From Ligilactobacillus pabuli (GTDB lineage: Bacteria > Bacillota > Bacilli > Lactobacillales > Lactobacillaceae), in the NCBI RefSeq assembly GCF_022836475.1, contig NZ_BQXH01000010.1, positions 1 to 64,000 on the forward strand: DNA of 64,000 bases, read 5' to 3'. Shown piece by piece: positions 15,337 through 23,828 of the stretch. How positions within the stretch are numbered: position 1 is the first letter of the stretch; each line of letters opens with the position of its first letter. A program made the translations under genes and the position numbers. The notes under the pieces were generated by a model. It saw only the letters and a list, made by a program, of their open reading frames with translations. It was not told the origin of the DNA and did no database searches.

Positions 15337-15513
15337 ATGTATGATTTACATGATTTTGTTGAAATGAAAAAGCCGCATCCATGCGGAACTAATCGCTGGG
15401 AAATCGTCCGGATGGGCATGGATATTAAAATTAAATGTACCGGCTGCAACCGGTTGATCATGTTGCCGCGTAAAGAATTTGAACGGCGGATGAAAAAGGT
15501 TTTGGATAAATAA
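15337..15513 (+). CDS. DUF951 small zinc-ribbon-like protein
   Basis: A 58-residue frame (MYDLHDFVEMKKPHPCGTNR...) is the DUF951 family usually found between parB and ychF in Firmicutes. It has cysteines in HPCGTN and KCTGCNRLIMLPR that could bind zinc. A GGTGAG ribosome site lies just upstream, and it starts 12 bp after parB, probably in the same operon. Function is unknown. Confidence 0.85.
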   Translation: MYDLHDFVEMKKPHPCGTNRWEIVRMGMDIKIKCTGCNRLIMLPRKEFERRMKKVLDK

Positions 15514-15561
15514 ACCAGGAATTAAGCATAAAAAATAATCAAGAAAGAGTGGAATTAGACC

Positions 15562-16665
15562 ATGGCATTAACAGCAGGGATCGTCGGTTTGCCTAATGTC
15601 GGCAAATCAACATTATTTAACGCAATTACTAAAGCGGGCGCTGAAATGGCTAACTATCCGTTTGCTACGATCGACCCGAACGTGGGAATGGTTGAAGTAC
15701 CAGATAGTCGGTTACAGCGGATCGATGAAATCGAACCAGCAAAGAAAATTATTCATACAACTTTTGAATTTACTGATATTGCAGGGATCGTTAAGGGTGC
15801 CAGCAAGGGTGAAGGTTTAGGAAATAAGTTCTTGGAAAATATTCGCCAAGTCGATGCGATCGTGCACGTTGTGCGGGCCTTCGACGATGACAATATTACG
15901 CATGTTTCCAATAAAATTGCACCTTTAGAAGATATTGATACGATTAACTTAGAACTAGTTTTGGCCGACTTAGAAGCTGTTAATAAGCGCTACACTAAAG
16001 TTGAAAAAGTGGCACGAACAACTAAGGACAAGGATTCAATTGCTGAATTCAAAGTTTTGGAACGCATCAAGCCAGTCCTAGAAGCCGGTAAATCCGTGCG
16101 CTCTTTGGATTTCAACGAAGATGAACAAAAAATTGTCAAAGGCTTATTCTTACTGACTTCTAAACCAGTGTTGTATGTCGCTAATATTGCTGAAGACGAT
16201 ATGGCAGATCCAGAAGTCAGCAAGTACTTCCAAGAAATCAAGGATTTTGCGGAAAGTGAAGGCTCTGAAGCTTTGGCAGTTTGTGCACAAACAGAAGAAG
16301 AAATTGCTGAATTAGATGATGCTGACCGGCAAGACTTCTTAGAAGCTGAAGGTGTTGAAGAATCTGGCTTGGATCGTTTGATTAAGGCTTCCTACAAATT
16401 ATTGGGCTTGGCAACTTTCTTTACTGCTGGCGGCAAGGAAACTCGTGCTTGGACATTTAAGAAGGGCATGAAGGCGCCACAAGTTGCTGGAGTGATTCAT
16501 TCCGATTTTGAACGTGGTTTTATCCGGGCAGAAACAGTTTCGTTTGCAGACTTGGATAAATTTGGCAGTCTGCAAGCAGTGAAGGAAGCCGGAAAACTTC
16601 GCGCAGAAGGCAAAGAATACGAAGTTCAAGATGGTGACATTATTGAATTTAGATTCAATGTCTAA
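15562..16665 (+). CDS. ychF: Ribosome-associated GTPase/ATPase YchF (OLA1)
   Basis: YchF is a universally conserved P-loop protein of the Obg family that prefers ATP and binds ribosomes. The 367 residues have G1 GLPNVGKST (about 8-16), G3 DIAGIVKGAS (about 73-82) and the C-terminal TGS-like domain ending VQDGDIIEFRFNV. Start and length are standard. Three tandem copies of the structured repeat follow directly after the stop codon. Confidence 0.97.
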   Translation: MALTAGIVGLPNVGKSTLFNAITKAGAEMANYPFATIDPNVGMVEVPDSRLQRIDEIEPAKKIIHTTFEFTDIAGIVKGASKGEGLGNKFLENIRQVDAIVHVVRAFDDDNITHVSNKIAPLEDIDTINLELVLADLEAVNKRYTKVEKVARTTKDKDSIAEFKVLERIKPVLEAGKSVRSLDFNEDEQKIVKGLFLLTSKPVLYVANIAEDDMADPEVSKYFQEIKDFAESEGSEALAVCAQTEEEIAELDDADRQDFLEAEGVEESGLDRLIKASYKLLGLATFFTAGGKETRAWTFKKGMKAPQVAGVIHSDFERGFIRAETVSFADLDKFGSLQAVKEAGKLRAEGKEYEVQDGDIIEFRFNV

Positions 16666-16666
16666 A

Positions 16667-16787
16667 ACAGAGCGGAGTGAAACGGGAGAAAGCGAGCATT
16701 ATCGGGCTGAGACAGAAAATCACGTTTTTCAGTGATGTGCTGTCTCAGTTGGATAAGCGGAACTTTCTGTTTCACGGAGCTCGACTA
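16667..16787 (+). repeat. Structured repeat copy 1 after ychF
   Basis: Complete, 121 bp, from ACAGAGCGG to GAGCTCGACTA. Outer arms GTGAAAC/GTTTCAC and AGAAAG/CTTTCT pair. The apical hairpin is unusual: ATCAC/GTGAT replaces AATGC/GCATT. Confidence 0.85.
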
Positions 16788-16791
16788 CAAA

Positions 16792-16913
16792 ACAGAGCGG
16801 AGTGAGGCGGTTAAGAGATGAGCATTAACAGGCTTTCACACTATAATGCGGTTCCAAGCATTGTAGTGTGAAAGTAGGTTAAGCGGAATCTCTTGCCTCA
16901 CGGAGCTCGACTA
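16792..16913 (+). repeat. Structured repeat copy 2 after ychF
   Basis: Complete. Arms GTGAGGC/GCCTCAC, AAGAGAT/ATCTCTT and CTTTCACACTA/TAGTGTGAAAG are fully paired and differ from copy 1 on both sides. Confidence 0.85.
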
Positions 16914-16918
16914 AGAAA

Positions 16919-17051
16919 ACAGAGCGGAGCAAAGCGGTTAACTCTCGAGCATTATCGGAGCCTGACCTTTAATGCGTTTTAGGCATTGAAGGCCAAGCTT
17001 AGATAAGCGGAAAGCCTTGGCTTGAGTAGCTCGACTACAAAAACAGAGCGG
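16919..17051 (+). repeat. Structured repeat copy 3 after ychF plus terminal stub
   Basis: The element is 16919-17037. Its 5' arm (AACTCTC) and 3' arm (AAAGCCTT) do not pair, so it looks like a mosaic of two units. A lone ACAGAGCGG stub follows at 17043-17051 and closes the array. Confidence 0.8.
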
Positions 17052-17091
17052 TTAGAATTATTGCTTGACTAGGAGAATGGGAGGACTTTTC

Positions 17092-17841
17092 TTGGCAAAA
17101 GAAACGATTCGAGAAAAAAATGAGAAAGCTGCACAAAAACAAACTGAGCATCTTGAACATGCAGAGGTAACAATGCGTGATGGTGAATATGCTGGTTTGA
17201 CCAAACGAAATGAAGATTTTGTCTTTCATTTAAATAAAAATTTGGAAGAATATAACTATGATGTAGAGAAAAAAGAAGCCGTCTTAAATGACGTGTACCA
17301 TGAATTGCTGAACAAACAAAAGAGCGGGATCACCGCTAATAAATTGTATGGTTCAGTCACAGAATACACTGAAAAAATCATTGGCGGCCAGACTCAGCAA
17401 AAGGAAAAGCGTTCGACTAGCAAAACTTTTTGGTTGATGGCCTTAGATAATGGATTGATCATGTTTATCATGTTCTGTGTCTTGTATGCGGCAGTTGGTT
17501 TCTTTGATAAGAAGAGCTCTTCTGTCAATGGCGGTTGGATCACCTTGTTAGGGACCTCAATTATCGCTGGGGTCGGTTTGGCATTCTTCTATGTCATGAT
17601 GGATCCAAATAATGCTAAAAAATCTAAGAACAAATTGGGTCGTGGTATTATCGTGACCCTAGAATTGGTAGCAATTTGGATGGTTGCTTTTGGGTTGATT
17701 GCATTGATCCCAGGTCAGTATAACCGGACCTTGGCTCCAGTAGTATACGTTGTTCTAGGCGTTGTAGCCTTTATTGTCAGATACTTCTTGAACCAGAGAT
17801 ATCACTTCCCTAAATTGGGACGCGACGTCAAAACTAAATAA
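17092..17841 (+). CDS. DUF1129 family membrane protein
   Basis: The 249-residue protein has a soluble, charged N-terminal half (about 1-115) and four or five hydrophobic segments afterwards. That is the layout of the DUF1129 family common beside parB-ychF in lactobacilli. I choose TTG at 17092 because GGGAGG lies just upstream; the open frame from 17065 would start inside the spacer. A repeat array separates it from ychF, so it probably has its own promoter. Function is unknown. Confidence 0.8.
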   Translation: MAKETIREKNEKAAQKQTEHLEHAEVTMRDGEYAGLTKRNEDFVFHLNKNLEEYNYDVEKKEAVLNDVYHELLNKQKSGITANKLYGSVTEYTEKIIGGQTQQKEKRSTSKTFWLMALDNGLIMFIMFCVLYAAVGFFDKKSSSVNGGWITLLGTSIIAGVGLAFFYVMMDPNNAKKSKNKLGRGIIVTLELVAIWMVAFGLIALIPGQYNRTLAPVVYVVLGVVAFIVRYFLNQRYHFPKLGRDVKTK

Positions 17842-17849
17842 GTTTAAGC

Positions 17850-17891
17850 AAAAAAACCAGCATTCTGAATTTCACAGAATGCTGGTTTTTT
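17850..17891 (+). terminator. Terminator after the DUF1129 gene
   Basis: AACCAGCATTCTG / CAGAATGCTGGTT with A-run before and T-run after, able to work on both strands. Confidence 0.9.
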
Positions 17892-18117
17892 TGCGGCTAG
17901 AGTTAAAGGGGAAAATGGATTTTCCAATGAAATTTTGACGAAGTCGGTCCAGAACAACTTTGTGTACCCAAGTATTGCGAAGTGGGGTACAGTTTAGCAA
18001 AAATCTACTCTGACAATCAGCAGTCAAAAACAGTTAATACGCACTGGCTGTTAACTCATTCTGCCGGCTTTATTGTGCACAGGTGGATAACTAGTAGAAA
18101 GAAAAGTTATCCACAAG
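17892..18117. other. Intergenic region, no gene seen
   Basis: Two hundred and twenty-six bases between convergent genes. No frame with a ribosome site and no clear hairpin was recognised. Confidence 0.3.
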
Positions 18118-18939
18118 TTAATCTGTATACTTAGTTAGTGCTTCGGCGACTCCCCCGTCATCATTTGAACTGACAATATGGTCAGCGACTGCTTTAACCG
18201 TCGGAAAGGCATTTTCCACCGCGATTCCAACGCCCGCATCTTTGATCATGGGTAAATCATTGTCACCATCGCCGATTGCCATCGTTTGGCTCAGTGGTAC
18301 ATCCAATAATTTGGCAACGTGTTCGATGGCTTTCATCTTGGAAACAATTAAGTCAACGATTTCCAAATAAGTTGGTTTGGAACGCTGGTAACTGATGTGC
18401 AGTTCCGGGTGGTCAGCCAGACTGTTTGCTAGAGCACTAATTTCTTCTGGTTGTCCCATACATAAAATTTTATGCAATGGTTGACTGGTAGTTCCCAGTT
18501 CTGGGGCAAAAGGGCCGACAGTAGCGGCGACCTGGGTGATTTCTTCTTCCTGAATGACCCAGTCGTCATGGTGTTCAGTTAACCATTTTTCGCCAGCAAA
18601 GACATTGACACTAATGGCTAGCTTGTGGCTGCTGATCATGTACAAAAGTTGGGGTAAAACATTGGCTTGCAGTGTTTGTTCAAATAGAGTGTGGTCCTCG
18701 TTGGAGTCCGCAGTTGTTTGTAAGACCAGGGCACCATTTAAGGAGATCATGATGGCGGTTGTCCCCAACTGACGGGCAATTTCATGCATCCCAAGCGGTG
18801 GACGCGCAGACGCTAAGAAAAAGGTACCACCGTCGTCAACATACTTATGCACAGCTGCAGCAACAGTAGGTAGAATTTCGTTTTTACTAGTGATCAAAGT
18901 ATTGTCCACATCACTAAAAGCAATTTTGATTTGCGGCAT
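18118..18939 (-). CDS. Cof-type HAD-IIB phosphatase
   Basis: This 273-residue hydrolase belongs to the Cof/YidA group of HAD phosphatases, which dephosphorylate sugar phosphates or flavin nucleotides. Motif I is FSDVDNTLI (about 8-16), motif II SLNGAL, and motif III-IV KMKAIEH with GDGDNDLPMI (about 223-232). The start has AGGTGA upstream. The substrate is not predictable. It is a single gene divergent from the GntP permease. Confidence 0.92.
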   Translation of the reverse strand: MPQIKIAFSDVDNTLITSKNEILPTVAAAVHKYVDDGGTFFLASARPPLGMHEIARQLGTTAIMISLNGALVLQTTADSNEDHTLFEQTLQANVLPQLLYMISSHKLAISVNVFAGEKWLTEHHDDWVIQEEEITQVAATVGPFAPELGTTSQPLHKILCMGQPEEISALANSLADHPELHISYQRSKPTYLEIVDLIVSKMKAIEHVAKLLDVPLSQTMAIGDGDNDLPMIKDAGVGIAVENAFPTVKAVADHIVSSNDDGGVAEALTKYTD

Positions 18940-19090
18940 AAATTTTCACCTCATGTTAGTTTACCTTTAGTTTACCTTGATTTGCGCGTTTAACAAGTTA
19001 ATTTTTGAAAACGGCGTCATGTTCAGCCAACCTTTTTGCTGATATTCATGGTAAAATCAAATTGAAAACTAGTTGATGGGAGGAAAAGCC

Positions 19091-20431
19091 ATGCCCTTAG
19101 TGATAGTGATAGGCAGTATTTTATTGTTGGTCGTTTTGATCGTTAAGTTTAAGATGCAGACATTTCCTGCATTACTGTTAATTTCATTTTTGGTGGGGGC
19201 ATTGTTGAAGATTCCACTCGTCAAATTACCGGGGATCGTTGTCGGTGGAATGGTGGAACAATTAGTTGAGTTAGTCGTGATCATCGGGTGTGGTTCGATG
19301 CTCGGGAAAATTGTGGCTGATGCAGGCGGCAGCTATGTGATCGCAGATTATTTAAGTCAAAAGTTTGGCAAACGCTGGATGCAGCTCGCAGTTGTCTTAG
19401 CTTCGGCGATTATCGGCTTTGCGTTATTTTTTGAAGTGGGATTAGTGGTGTTATTACCGATCATCTTTGAAATTGCCAAAGAATTACGGGTCCCATTGGC
19501 TAAGCTTGCGTTACCAATGGGAGCAACGCTCAATACGATGCACGGTTTGTTACCACCGCATCCTGCGCCAACTGCTTTAGCTGAGATCGTCGGAGCTGAT
19601 CTCGGTGATGTGATTTTAATGGGAATCATTGTGGCGATCCCGACCATGTTGGTGGCGGGGCCCGTGTGGAATGCAGTGTTGGAACACTTTTTTCCAAAAA
19701 TTTATCGGCAGGAAACAACTTTGCATGGCTTTGATGCCGAGGAAGCTTTGCCAGAGTACCATCATTTGCCCAGTTTTTCTTTAAGCGTGGTCACGACGTT
19801 AATGCCAGTACTAATAATTGGGGTCTTGACCCTGATGTGGCAGCTATTACGCTTGCCAGCACAGGTGGAAAAAGCCCTCAAGTTTGTGGCAAATCCCAAC
19901 GTTGCCTTAATTTTCTCATTACTGTTTGCGATTTATGCGATGGGAATTAGGCAAGGGCGAACGTGGAAAAAGATTGGACGATCATTATTTAAGGGACTCA
20001 AACAAGTGGCATTCGTGGTCTTTCTAACGGGTGCAGGCGGGTCTTTTAAGGCAGTTTTAGAACAAGGCGGCATTGCGGCATATATTTCTGAATTGTTCCA
20101 GGGAATCAGCCTTTCTCCGCTGCTGGCGGGGTGGTTAATTGCAGCGCTAATGCACATGTGTCTAGGCTCATCAACGGTGGCAGCGATGACGTCGGCCAGT
20201 TTAGTAGGACCGCTCATTATCCAAACGAACGCTAATCCAGTTTTAGTCGTGTTGGCGATCGGAGCTGGTAGTATTTTTGGAGATAATGTGACAGATGCTG
20301 GTTTTTGGATGGTCAAAGAATACTTTAATTTCTCGATCAAAGAAACTTTTCTGGCCTGGAGTACCACCACCTCGATGATTGCGTTTGCGGGTTTGGGAAC
20401 CATTTGGCTCTTAGATTTCTGTGGTGTGTAA
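19091..20431 (+). CDS. GntP family gluconate:H+ symporter-type permease
   Basis: This 446-residue membrane protein with about 12 hydrophobic segments belongs to the GntP family. Recognisable stretches are LPPHPAPTALA (about 154-164), GAGGSFKAVLEQGG and GSSTVAAMTSAS. The family moves gluconate and related sugar acids. I start at 19091 because GGGAGG is eight bases upstream; the open frame begins before that site. No gluconate kinase or dehydratase gene is nearby, so the substrate is uncertain. Confidence 0.88.
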   Translation: MPLVIVIGSILLLVVLIVKFKMQTFPALLLISFLVGALLKIPLVKLPGIVVGGMVEQLVELVVIIGCGSMLGKIVADAGGSYVIADYLSQKFGKRWMQLAVVLASAIIGFALFFEVGLVVLLPIIFEIAKELRVPLAKLALPMGATLNTMHGLLPPHPAPTALAEIVGADLGDVILMGIIVAIPTMLVAGPVWNAVLEHFFPKIYRQETTLHGFDAEEALPEYHHLPSFSLSVVTTLMPVLIIGVLTLMWQLLRLPAQVEKALKFVANPNVALIFSLLFAIYAMGIRQGRTWKKIGRSLFKGLKQVAFVVFLTGAGGSFKAVLEQGGIAAYISELFQGISLSPLLAGWLIAALMHMCLGSSTVAAMTSASLVGPLIIQTNANPVLVVLAIGAGSIFGDNVTDAGFWMVKEYFNFSIKETFLAWSTTTSMIAFAGLGTIWLLDFCGV

Positions 20432-20531
20432 TAGTTATCCAAAGGTTATCCACAAGAAAACGGTTAAATTGGGGATAAGTCTGACAAATTGTGGATAAAT
20501 ACTAACAAGATGAATGAAGTGGGGAATTTAA

Positions 20532-21323
20532 ATGACAGAATTAGATGAAAAATTAGCTGTGGCACTGACGCACAAGCTGCAGGCAGTTGATTTCCAGACC
20601 GCACTAATGCTCAAAGACCAAAAGGGAAAAACGTTGACTTGGCATGAACAAGAGGTTTTTCCCAGTGCGAGTTTAATTAAAGTTGGGATCGCGGCCTACG
20701 TTAAAAGCGTCTGGAACAAGCAGCCAGGAATTTTAACGGAGATTTTGACAGTCCAGCCGGACCAACGCGTGGCGGGAGCGGGAGTGATGCACCACCTAGC
20801 TCAGACTGAGTGGAGCGTGCGTGATGTGTTGGCGTTAATGTTATCAACTTCTGATAATACAGCGGCGAACATTCTGATCGACCGCTTTGGCTTGACTCAA
20901 ATTAATGAATGGTTGGCGGTGACTTACCCAGGTTTACAGTTGCAACGGCGGTTCATTGCCCCAGTCATCGATGGACGGGACAATTTTTTAACAGCGGCTG
21001 CTTTTTTGCCAGCCTGGCAGGAGCTTTTGGCCGGAACAGATGAATATGCTCAGGTGTGCCGAACTGCCTTACATGAACAAACCGAACGGGGCAAGCTGGT
21101 CTATTATGCTGATGACTTGGGCTTTAGTGGCGAGACCTTCAATAAAACGGGTGACCTGGCTGAAGTTGAACATGATTGTGCTTGTTTGCAGCAGGGAGAT
21201 AGTTGGTTTGATTGCCTGTTATTAACTAAATTTACGGGTCCAAAGCAGCACCAACAAGCGCTAACGCTCCAGCGCCAAGTAGGGAAACTGTTACTAGAAA
21301 AGCTACTGAAAACAGCGAACTAA
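20532..21323 (+). CDS. Beta-lactamase-fold serine hydrolase (class A-like), cytosolic
   Basis: The 263-residue protein has the three penicillin-recognising motifs in order: SxxK in PSASLIKV (about 45-52), SDN in STSDNTA (about 110-116) and KTG in FNKTGD (about 198-203). The acidic-loop Glu of true class A beta-lactamases is not evident; that region reads VIDGRDNF. No signal peptide or lipobox is present, so it is predicted cytosolic, unusual for a beta-lactam or peptidoglycan enzyme. Proteins of this type are common in lactobacilli and their substrate is unknown. It should not be called a resistance gene. Confidence 0.8.
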   Translation: MTELDEKLAVALTHKLQAVDFQTALMLKDQKGKTLTWHEQEVFPSASLIKVGIAAYVKSVWNKQPGILTEILTVQPDQRVAGAGVMHHLAQTEWSVRDVLALMLSTSDNTAANILIDRFGLTQINEWLAVTYPGLQLQRRFIAPVIDGRDNFLTAAAFLPAWQELLAGTDEYAQVCRTALHEQTERGKLVYYADDLGFSGETFNKTGDLAEVEHDCACLQQGDSWFDCLLLTKFTGPKQHQQALTLQRQVGKLLLEKLLKTAN

Positions 21324-21424
21324 CGAAGACATTAATTGCTTGTTAATGGTGATTCCTATATAATTAATGTAAGAACTAAGACATTTGTTAGTCACTTGAG
21401 ACACGAAGAAAAGCGGTGTTTTCT

Positions 21425-21577
21425 ATGAGCAGACAGCTGTGGATCGGGATGCTGATTATAGTGTTAGTGGTAATCAGTGTAATAGTAGAATTTGTGACCC
21501 ACACCTTTTCGTGGGGAATTATTTTGCTGCAAATTTTGTTTTTAGTTTATGCACTACTGCAATTTAATCGGCGCTGA
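21425..21577 (+). CDS. Predicted 50-residue membrane peptide
   Basis: The frame MSRQLWIGMLIIVLVVISVI... has two hydrophobic segments (about 6-22 and 30-46) and a basic C-terminus NRR. A TATAAT lies at 21358-21363. The ribosome site (AAGCGG) is modest. No family is recognised. It is kept because the frame is clean and occupies an otherwise empty gap. Confidence 0.45.
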   Translation: MSRQLWIGMLIIVLVVISVIVEFVTHTFSWGIILLQILFLVYALLQFNRR

Positions 21578-21627
21578 GTGTGGGGTTAAGTGATTAGACG
21601 TTAAGTATGAAATTATAATCGTAGAAC

Positions 21628-21661
21628 AGGCATTTACGCAAAAAACGTGAATGTCTTTTTA
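21628..21661 (+). terminator. Terminator hairpin
   Basis: GCATTTACGC / CGTGAATGT with a T-run, lying between the small membrane peptide and the next gene. Confidence 0.65.
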
Positions 21662-21684
21662 GGTATGAGCAGAGGTGGAAAGTA

Positions 21685-22209
21685 ATGCGTAAAGTGGTGT
21701 TTTATGGTGCAATTAGTTTAGATGGCTATTTGGCAGACCAGCAGGATGATCTGCAGTGGTTATTTGACACTGATCTAGCAGGTGAGTCAACTTACGCCGA
21801 CTTCGAGCAGCAGGTCGATACTTTTGTGATGGGGCGAAAGACTTATGAGGAAACTAAGAAAATTATGGCTGGAGTTGAACTATATCCAGGACAAGAAAAG
21901 GTAGTTTTTACCCATCAAGCACTAGCACCGGACAAGGATGTGACCTACGTTTCTGGGGATGTTGAGAAAATCATGCAAGAATATCGTCAACGAGATGGCA
22001 AAGCGATTTGGATCATTGGAGGCGGCTCGATTTTAAAGCCCCTTTTAGAGGGAGATTTGATAGATGAGTTTTGGATTCAAATTGCACCAGTGTCGCTAGG
22101 GCAGGGCAAGCGGCTCTTTTTGCCAGGCGATTATGGTGGGCGCTTGGAGTTAGTTGAAACGACACAAATGGGTGAATTAACAGAATTACATTTAAAACGG
22201 AAAGAATAG
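21685..22209 (+). CDS. Dihydrofolate reductase-fold protein (RibD C-terminal type)
   Basis: The 174-residue protein has the YwjB/YyaP-type DHFR-fold pattern: ISLDGYLA (about 10-17), DTFVMGRKTYE (about 45-55) and WIIGGGSILKPLLEGDLIDEFWI (about 109-131). This family is related to the RibD reductase domain and binds NADPH. It is not the housekeeping folA product. AGGTGG lies ten bases upstream. A small zinc-binding gene follows by 7 bp. Confidence 0.88.
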   Translation: MRKVVFYGAISLDGYLADQQDDLQWLFDTDLAGESTYADFEQQVDTFVMGRKTYEETKKIMAGVELYPGQEKVVFTHQALAPDKDVTYVSGDVEKIMQEYRQRDGKAIWIIGGGSILKPLLEGDLIDEFWIQIAPVSLGQGKRLFLPGDYGGRLELVETTQMGELTELHLKRKE

Positions 22210-22216
22210 GTGGAAA

Positions 22217-22396
22217 ATGAAATTTAGTTGTGTAAATTGTGGGAGACCAATTGAAAAATGGACAGAAGCGTACTGGAAATTTCCTTTACCTGAAAAAGGA
22301 ATGACGGAAATTCAAGCATTCTTAAAGTTGAATGCAAAAGCATATTGTGTTTCTTGTGTTGAATTGAAAGGGGAGAATTCACGCAAATCGAATTAA
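22217..22396 (+). CDS. Small protein with two CxxC pairs
   Basis: A 59-residue frame (MKFSCVNCGRPIEKW...) has CVNC near residue 5 and CVSC near residue 44, a zinc-ribbon arrangement. AGGTGG lies five bases before the ATG. It follows the DHFR-fold gene closely and overlaps the upstream part of the GNAT frame. No function can be assigned. Confidence 0.65.
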   Translation: MKFSCVNCGRPIEKWTEAYWKFPLPEKGMTEIQAFLKLNAKAYCVSCVELKGENSRKSN

Positions 22397-22923
22397 AGGA
22401 ACTACAGCCGGAACAGCGCTTAGCTTTTTGGCAGCTGGCTTTTAGTGACAGTCAGGCAGAATGGACCAAATGGAATGGTCCTTATTTTCATGATGTCTTA
22501 CCCACGCAAACTGAGTTTATGGCTGAGGACCATGAAAATAAATATGTTCAAAATCCACTCCGAAAAGTGATTTGGGCCGATGGTGAAATGGTTGGGCTAG
22601 TCACTGCTTATTTTGAAGATGAGCCGCTAAATCAGTGGCTTGATGTGGGAATTACTGTTTATCGCCAGACACAGTGGCACCAAGGAATTGGGCATGCTGC
22701 TTTACACCAATGGATCACAGAATTATTTGACCGAACGTCATTACCGCATCTTGGACTGACGACTTGGTCGGGAAATCAGCGGATGATCAATTTGGCGGAA
22801 CGGTTACATTTGCGCAAAGAAGCTGAGGTTAGACAGGTCAGATACTGGCAAGGCCGATACTGGGATTCAGTTAAATATGGTATTTTACGCTCAGAATGGC
22901 AGCAGGAATCAAAAAACCACTAG
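22381..22923 (+). CDS. GNAT acetyltransferase with apparent ACG start
   Basis: From the ATG at 22519 the frame gives 134 residues, but the reading frame is open and protein-like for 46 codons upstream (TQIELKELQPEQRLAFWQLA...), the usual N-terminus of GNAT proteins. No ATG, GTG or TTG occurs in that extension. AGGGGAG sits six bases before an ACG at 22381. I therefore propose ACG as the start, or a gene that has lost its ATG. Visible acetyl-CoA features are VGITVYRQTQWHQGIGHAAL (about residues 98-117) and NLAERLHLRKEAEVR. It overlaps the zinc-ribbon gene by 16 bp. Confidence 0.65.
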   Translation, partial: TQIELKELQPEQRLAFWQLAFSDSQAEWTKWNGPYFHDVLPTQTEFMAEDHENKYVQNPLRKVIWADGEMVGLVTAYFEDEPLNQWLDVGITVYRQTQWHQGIGHAALHQWITELFDRTSLPHLGLTTWSGNQRMINLAERLHLRKEAEVRQVRYWQGRYWDSVKYGILRSEWQQESKNH

Positions 22924-23001
22924 CCGTTTTAGTTGTTTGGAACGATTATGAGTGGTATGTTGAAGGTAATTAATGTCAGTAGAAAGGCAGGCAGGATACC
23001 A

Positions 23002-23658
23002 ATGAAAACACTTAATTTATACTTAGTTCGGCACGGACAGACTTATTACAATATCTTCAATAAATTGCAGGGCTGGAGTAATTCGCCGCTGACCCAAGCT
23101 GGAATTGACGGCGCAAAAGAAATTGGGGAACGTTTGGCAGATGTTAATTTTGCTGGTGCGTTTTGTTCAGATACCGGACGGGCAGTTTCAACAGCCCAAA
23201 TTATTTTGGACTTAAACCAGGCTTCTGCGGTCAAAGAACCGCACCAGGCTCCATTTTTCAGAGAAGAGTTTTATGGTTATTATGAAGGCATGGATATGAA
23301 CCAGTCCTGGTATTTAGCAGCGGGTCCTCACGGATTAAAAAATATCGGTGAAATTGTGGCCAAGTATTCCTTTGACACCGCTAAGGATTTCTTGAAGGAA
23401 GCTGATCCATTTGGGATGGCTGAAAATCATGAAGAGTACTGGCAGCGGGTCGATCAAGGATACGAGTTGATCGCCAATGACCCGCAGCTGCAGGATGGCG
23501 ATAATGTGTTGGTGATCTCGCATGGTAATACGCTGCTGAGTTTAATGGATCGTTATGCGCCAGGACGCTATGATTTAAGTGAACGGCCAGCGAACGGTAG
23601 TTTAACCAAACTGAAGTTGACCGATGGCAAAATTGAAGTGGTCAGTTACAATGAATAG
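23002..23658 (+). CDS. Histidine phosphatase (phosphoglycerate mutase-like)
   Basis: The catalytic RHG is in LYLVRHGQTYYN (residues 6-17), a second Arg/Glu region in FCSDTGRAVSTA (about 59-70), and the C-terminal His in VISHGNTLLS (about 175-184). This 218-residue enzyme is of the broad-specificity cobalamin-phosphatase/GpmB group rather than glycolytic GpmA. Start is 23002 with AGGAT upstream; the open frame extends back to 22933. A degraded repeat follows. Confidence 0.88.
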   Translation: MKTLNLYLVRHGQTYYNIFNKLQGWSNSPLTQAGIDGAKEIGERLADVNFAGAFCSDTGRAVSTAQIILDLNQASAVKEPHQAPFFREEFYGYYEGMDMNQSWYLAAGPHGLKNIGEIVAKYSFDTAKDFLKEADPFGMAENHEEYWQRVDQGYELIANDPQLQDGDNVLVISHGNTLLSLMDRYAPGRYDLSERPANGSLTKLKLTDGKIEVVSYNE

Positions 23659-23667
23659 AGTTAAATC

Positions 23668-23766
23668 ACAGAACGAAGAAAACTGGTTAGCTCCTGAGTA
23701 TCTCGGAGGCCGACCTTTAATGCGTTTTTTAGATAGGTGGAAGGATCTGGGGGAGTAGCTCGATTA
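23668..23766 (+). repeat. Structured repeat, degraded copy after the histidine phosphatase gene
   Basis: It begins ACAGAACGAAG ten bases after the stop, keeps CTGAGTATC, TTTAATGCGTTTT and GAGTAGCTCGATTA, but has lost the GGCATT half of the apical hairpin. It points the same way as the gene. Confidence 0.65.
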
Positions 23767-23774
23767 AATTCCAG

Positions 23775-23822
23775 ATAAAAACACCCAGTCGACCTGAAGC
23801 TGGTCAGCTGGGTGTTATTTTT
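23775..23822. terminator. Bidirectional terminator
   Basis: AACACCCAG / CTGGGTGTT with A-run and T-run, between the phosphatase gene (plus) and the MFS gene (minus). Confidence 0.85.
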
Positions 23823-23828
23823 TTATAA

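Noticed and set aside
20532-21323. Beta-lactam resistance gene
   Set aside because: SxxK, SDN and KTG are present, but there is no signal peptide and no clear class A Glu; likely another serine hydrolase.
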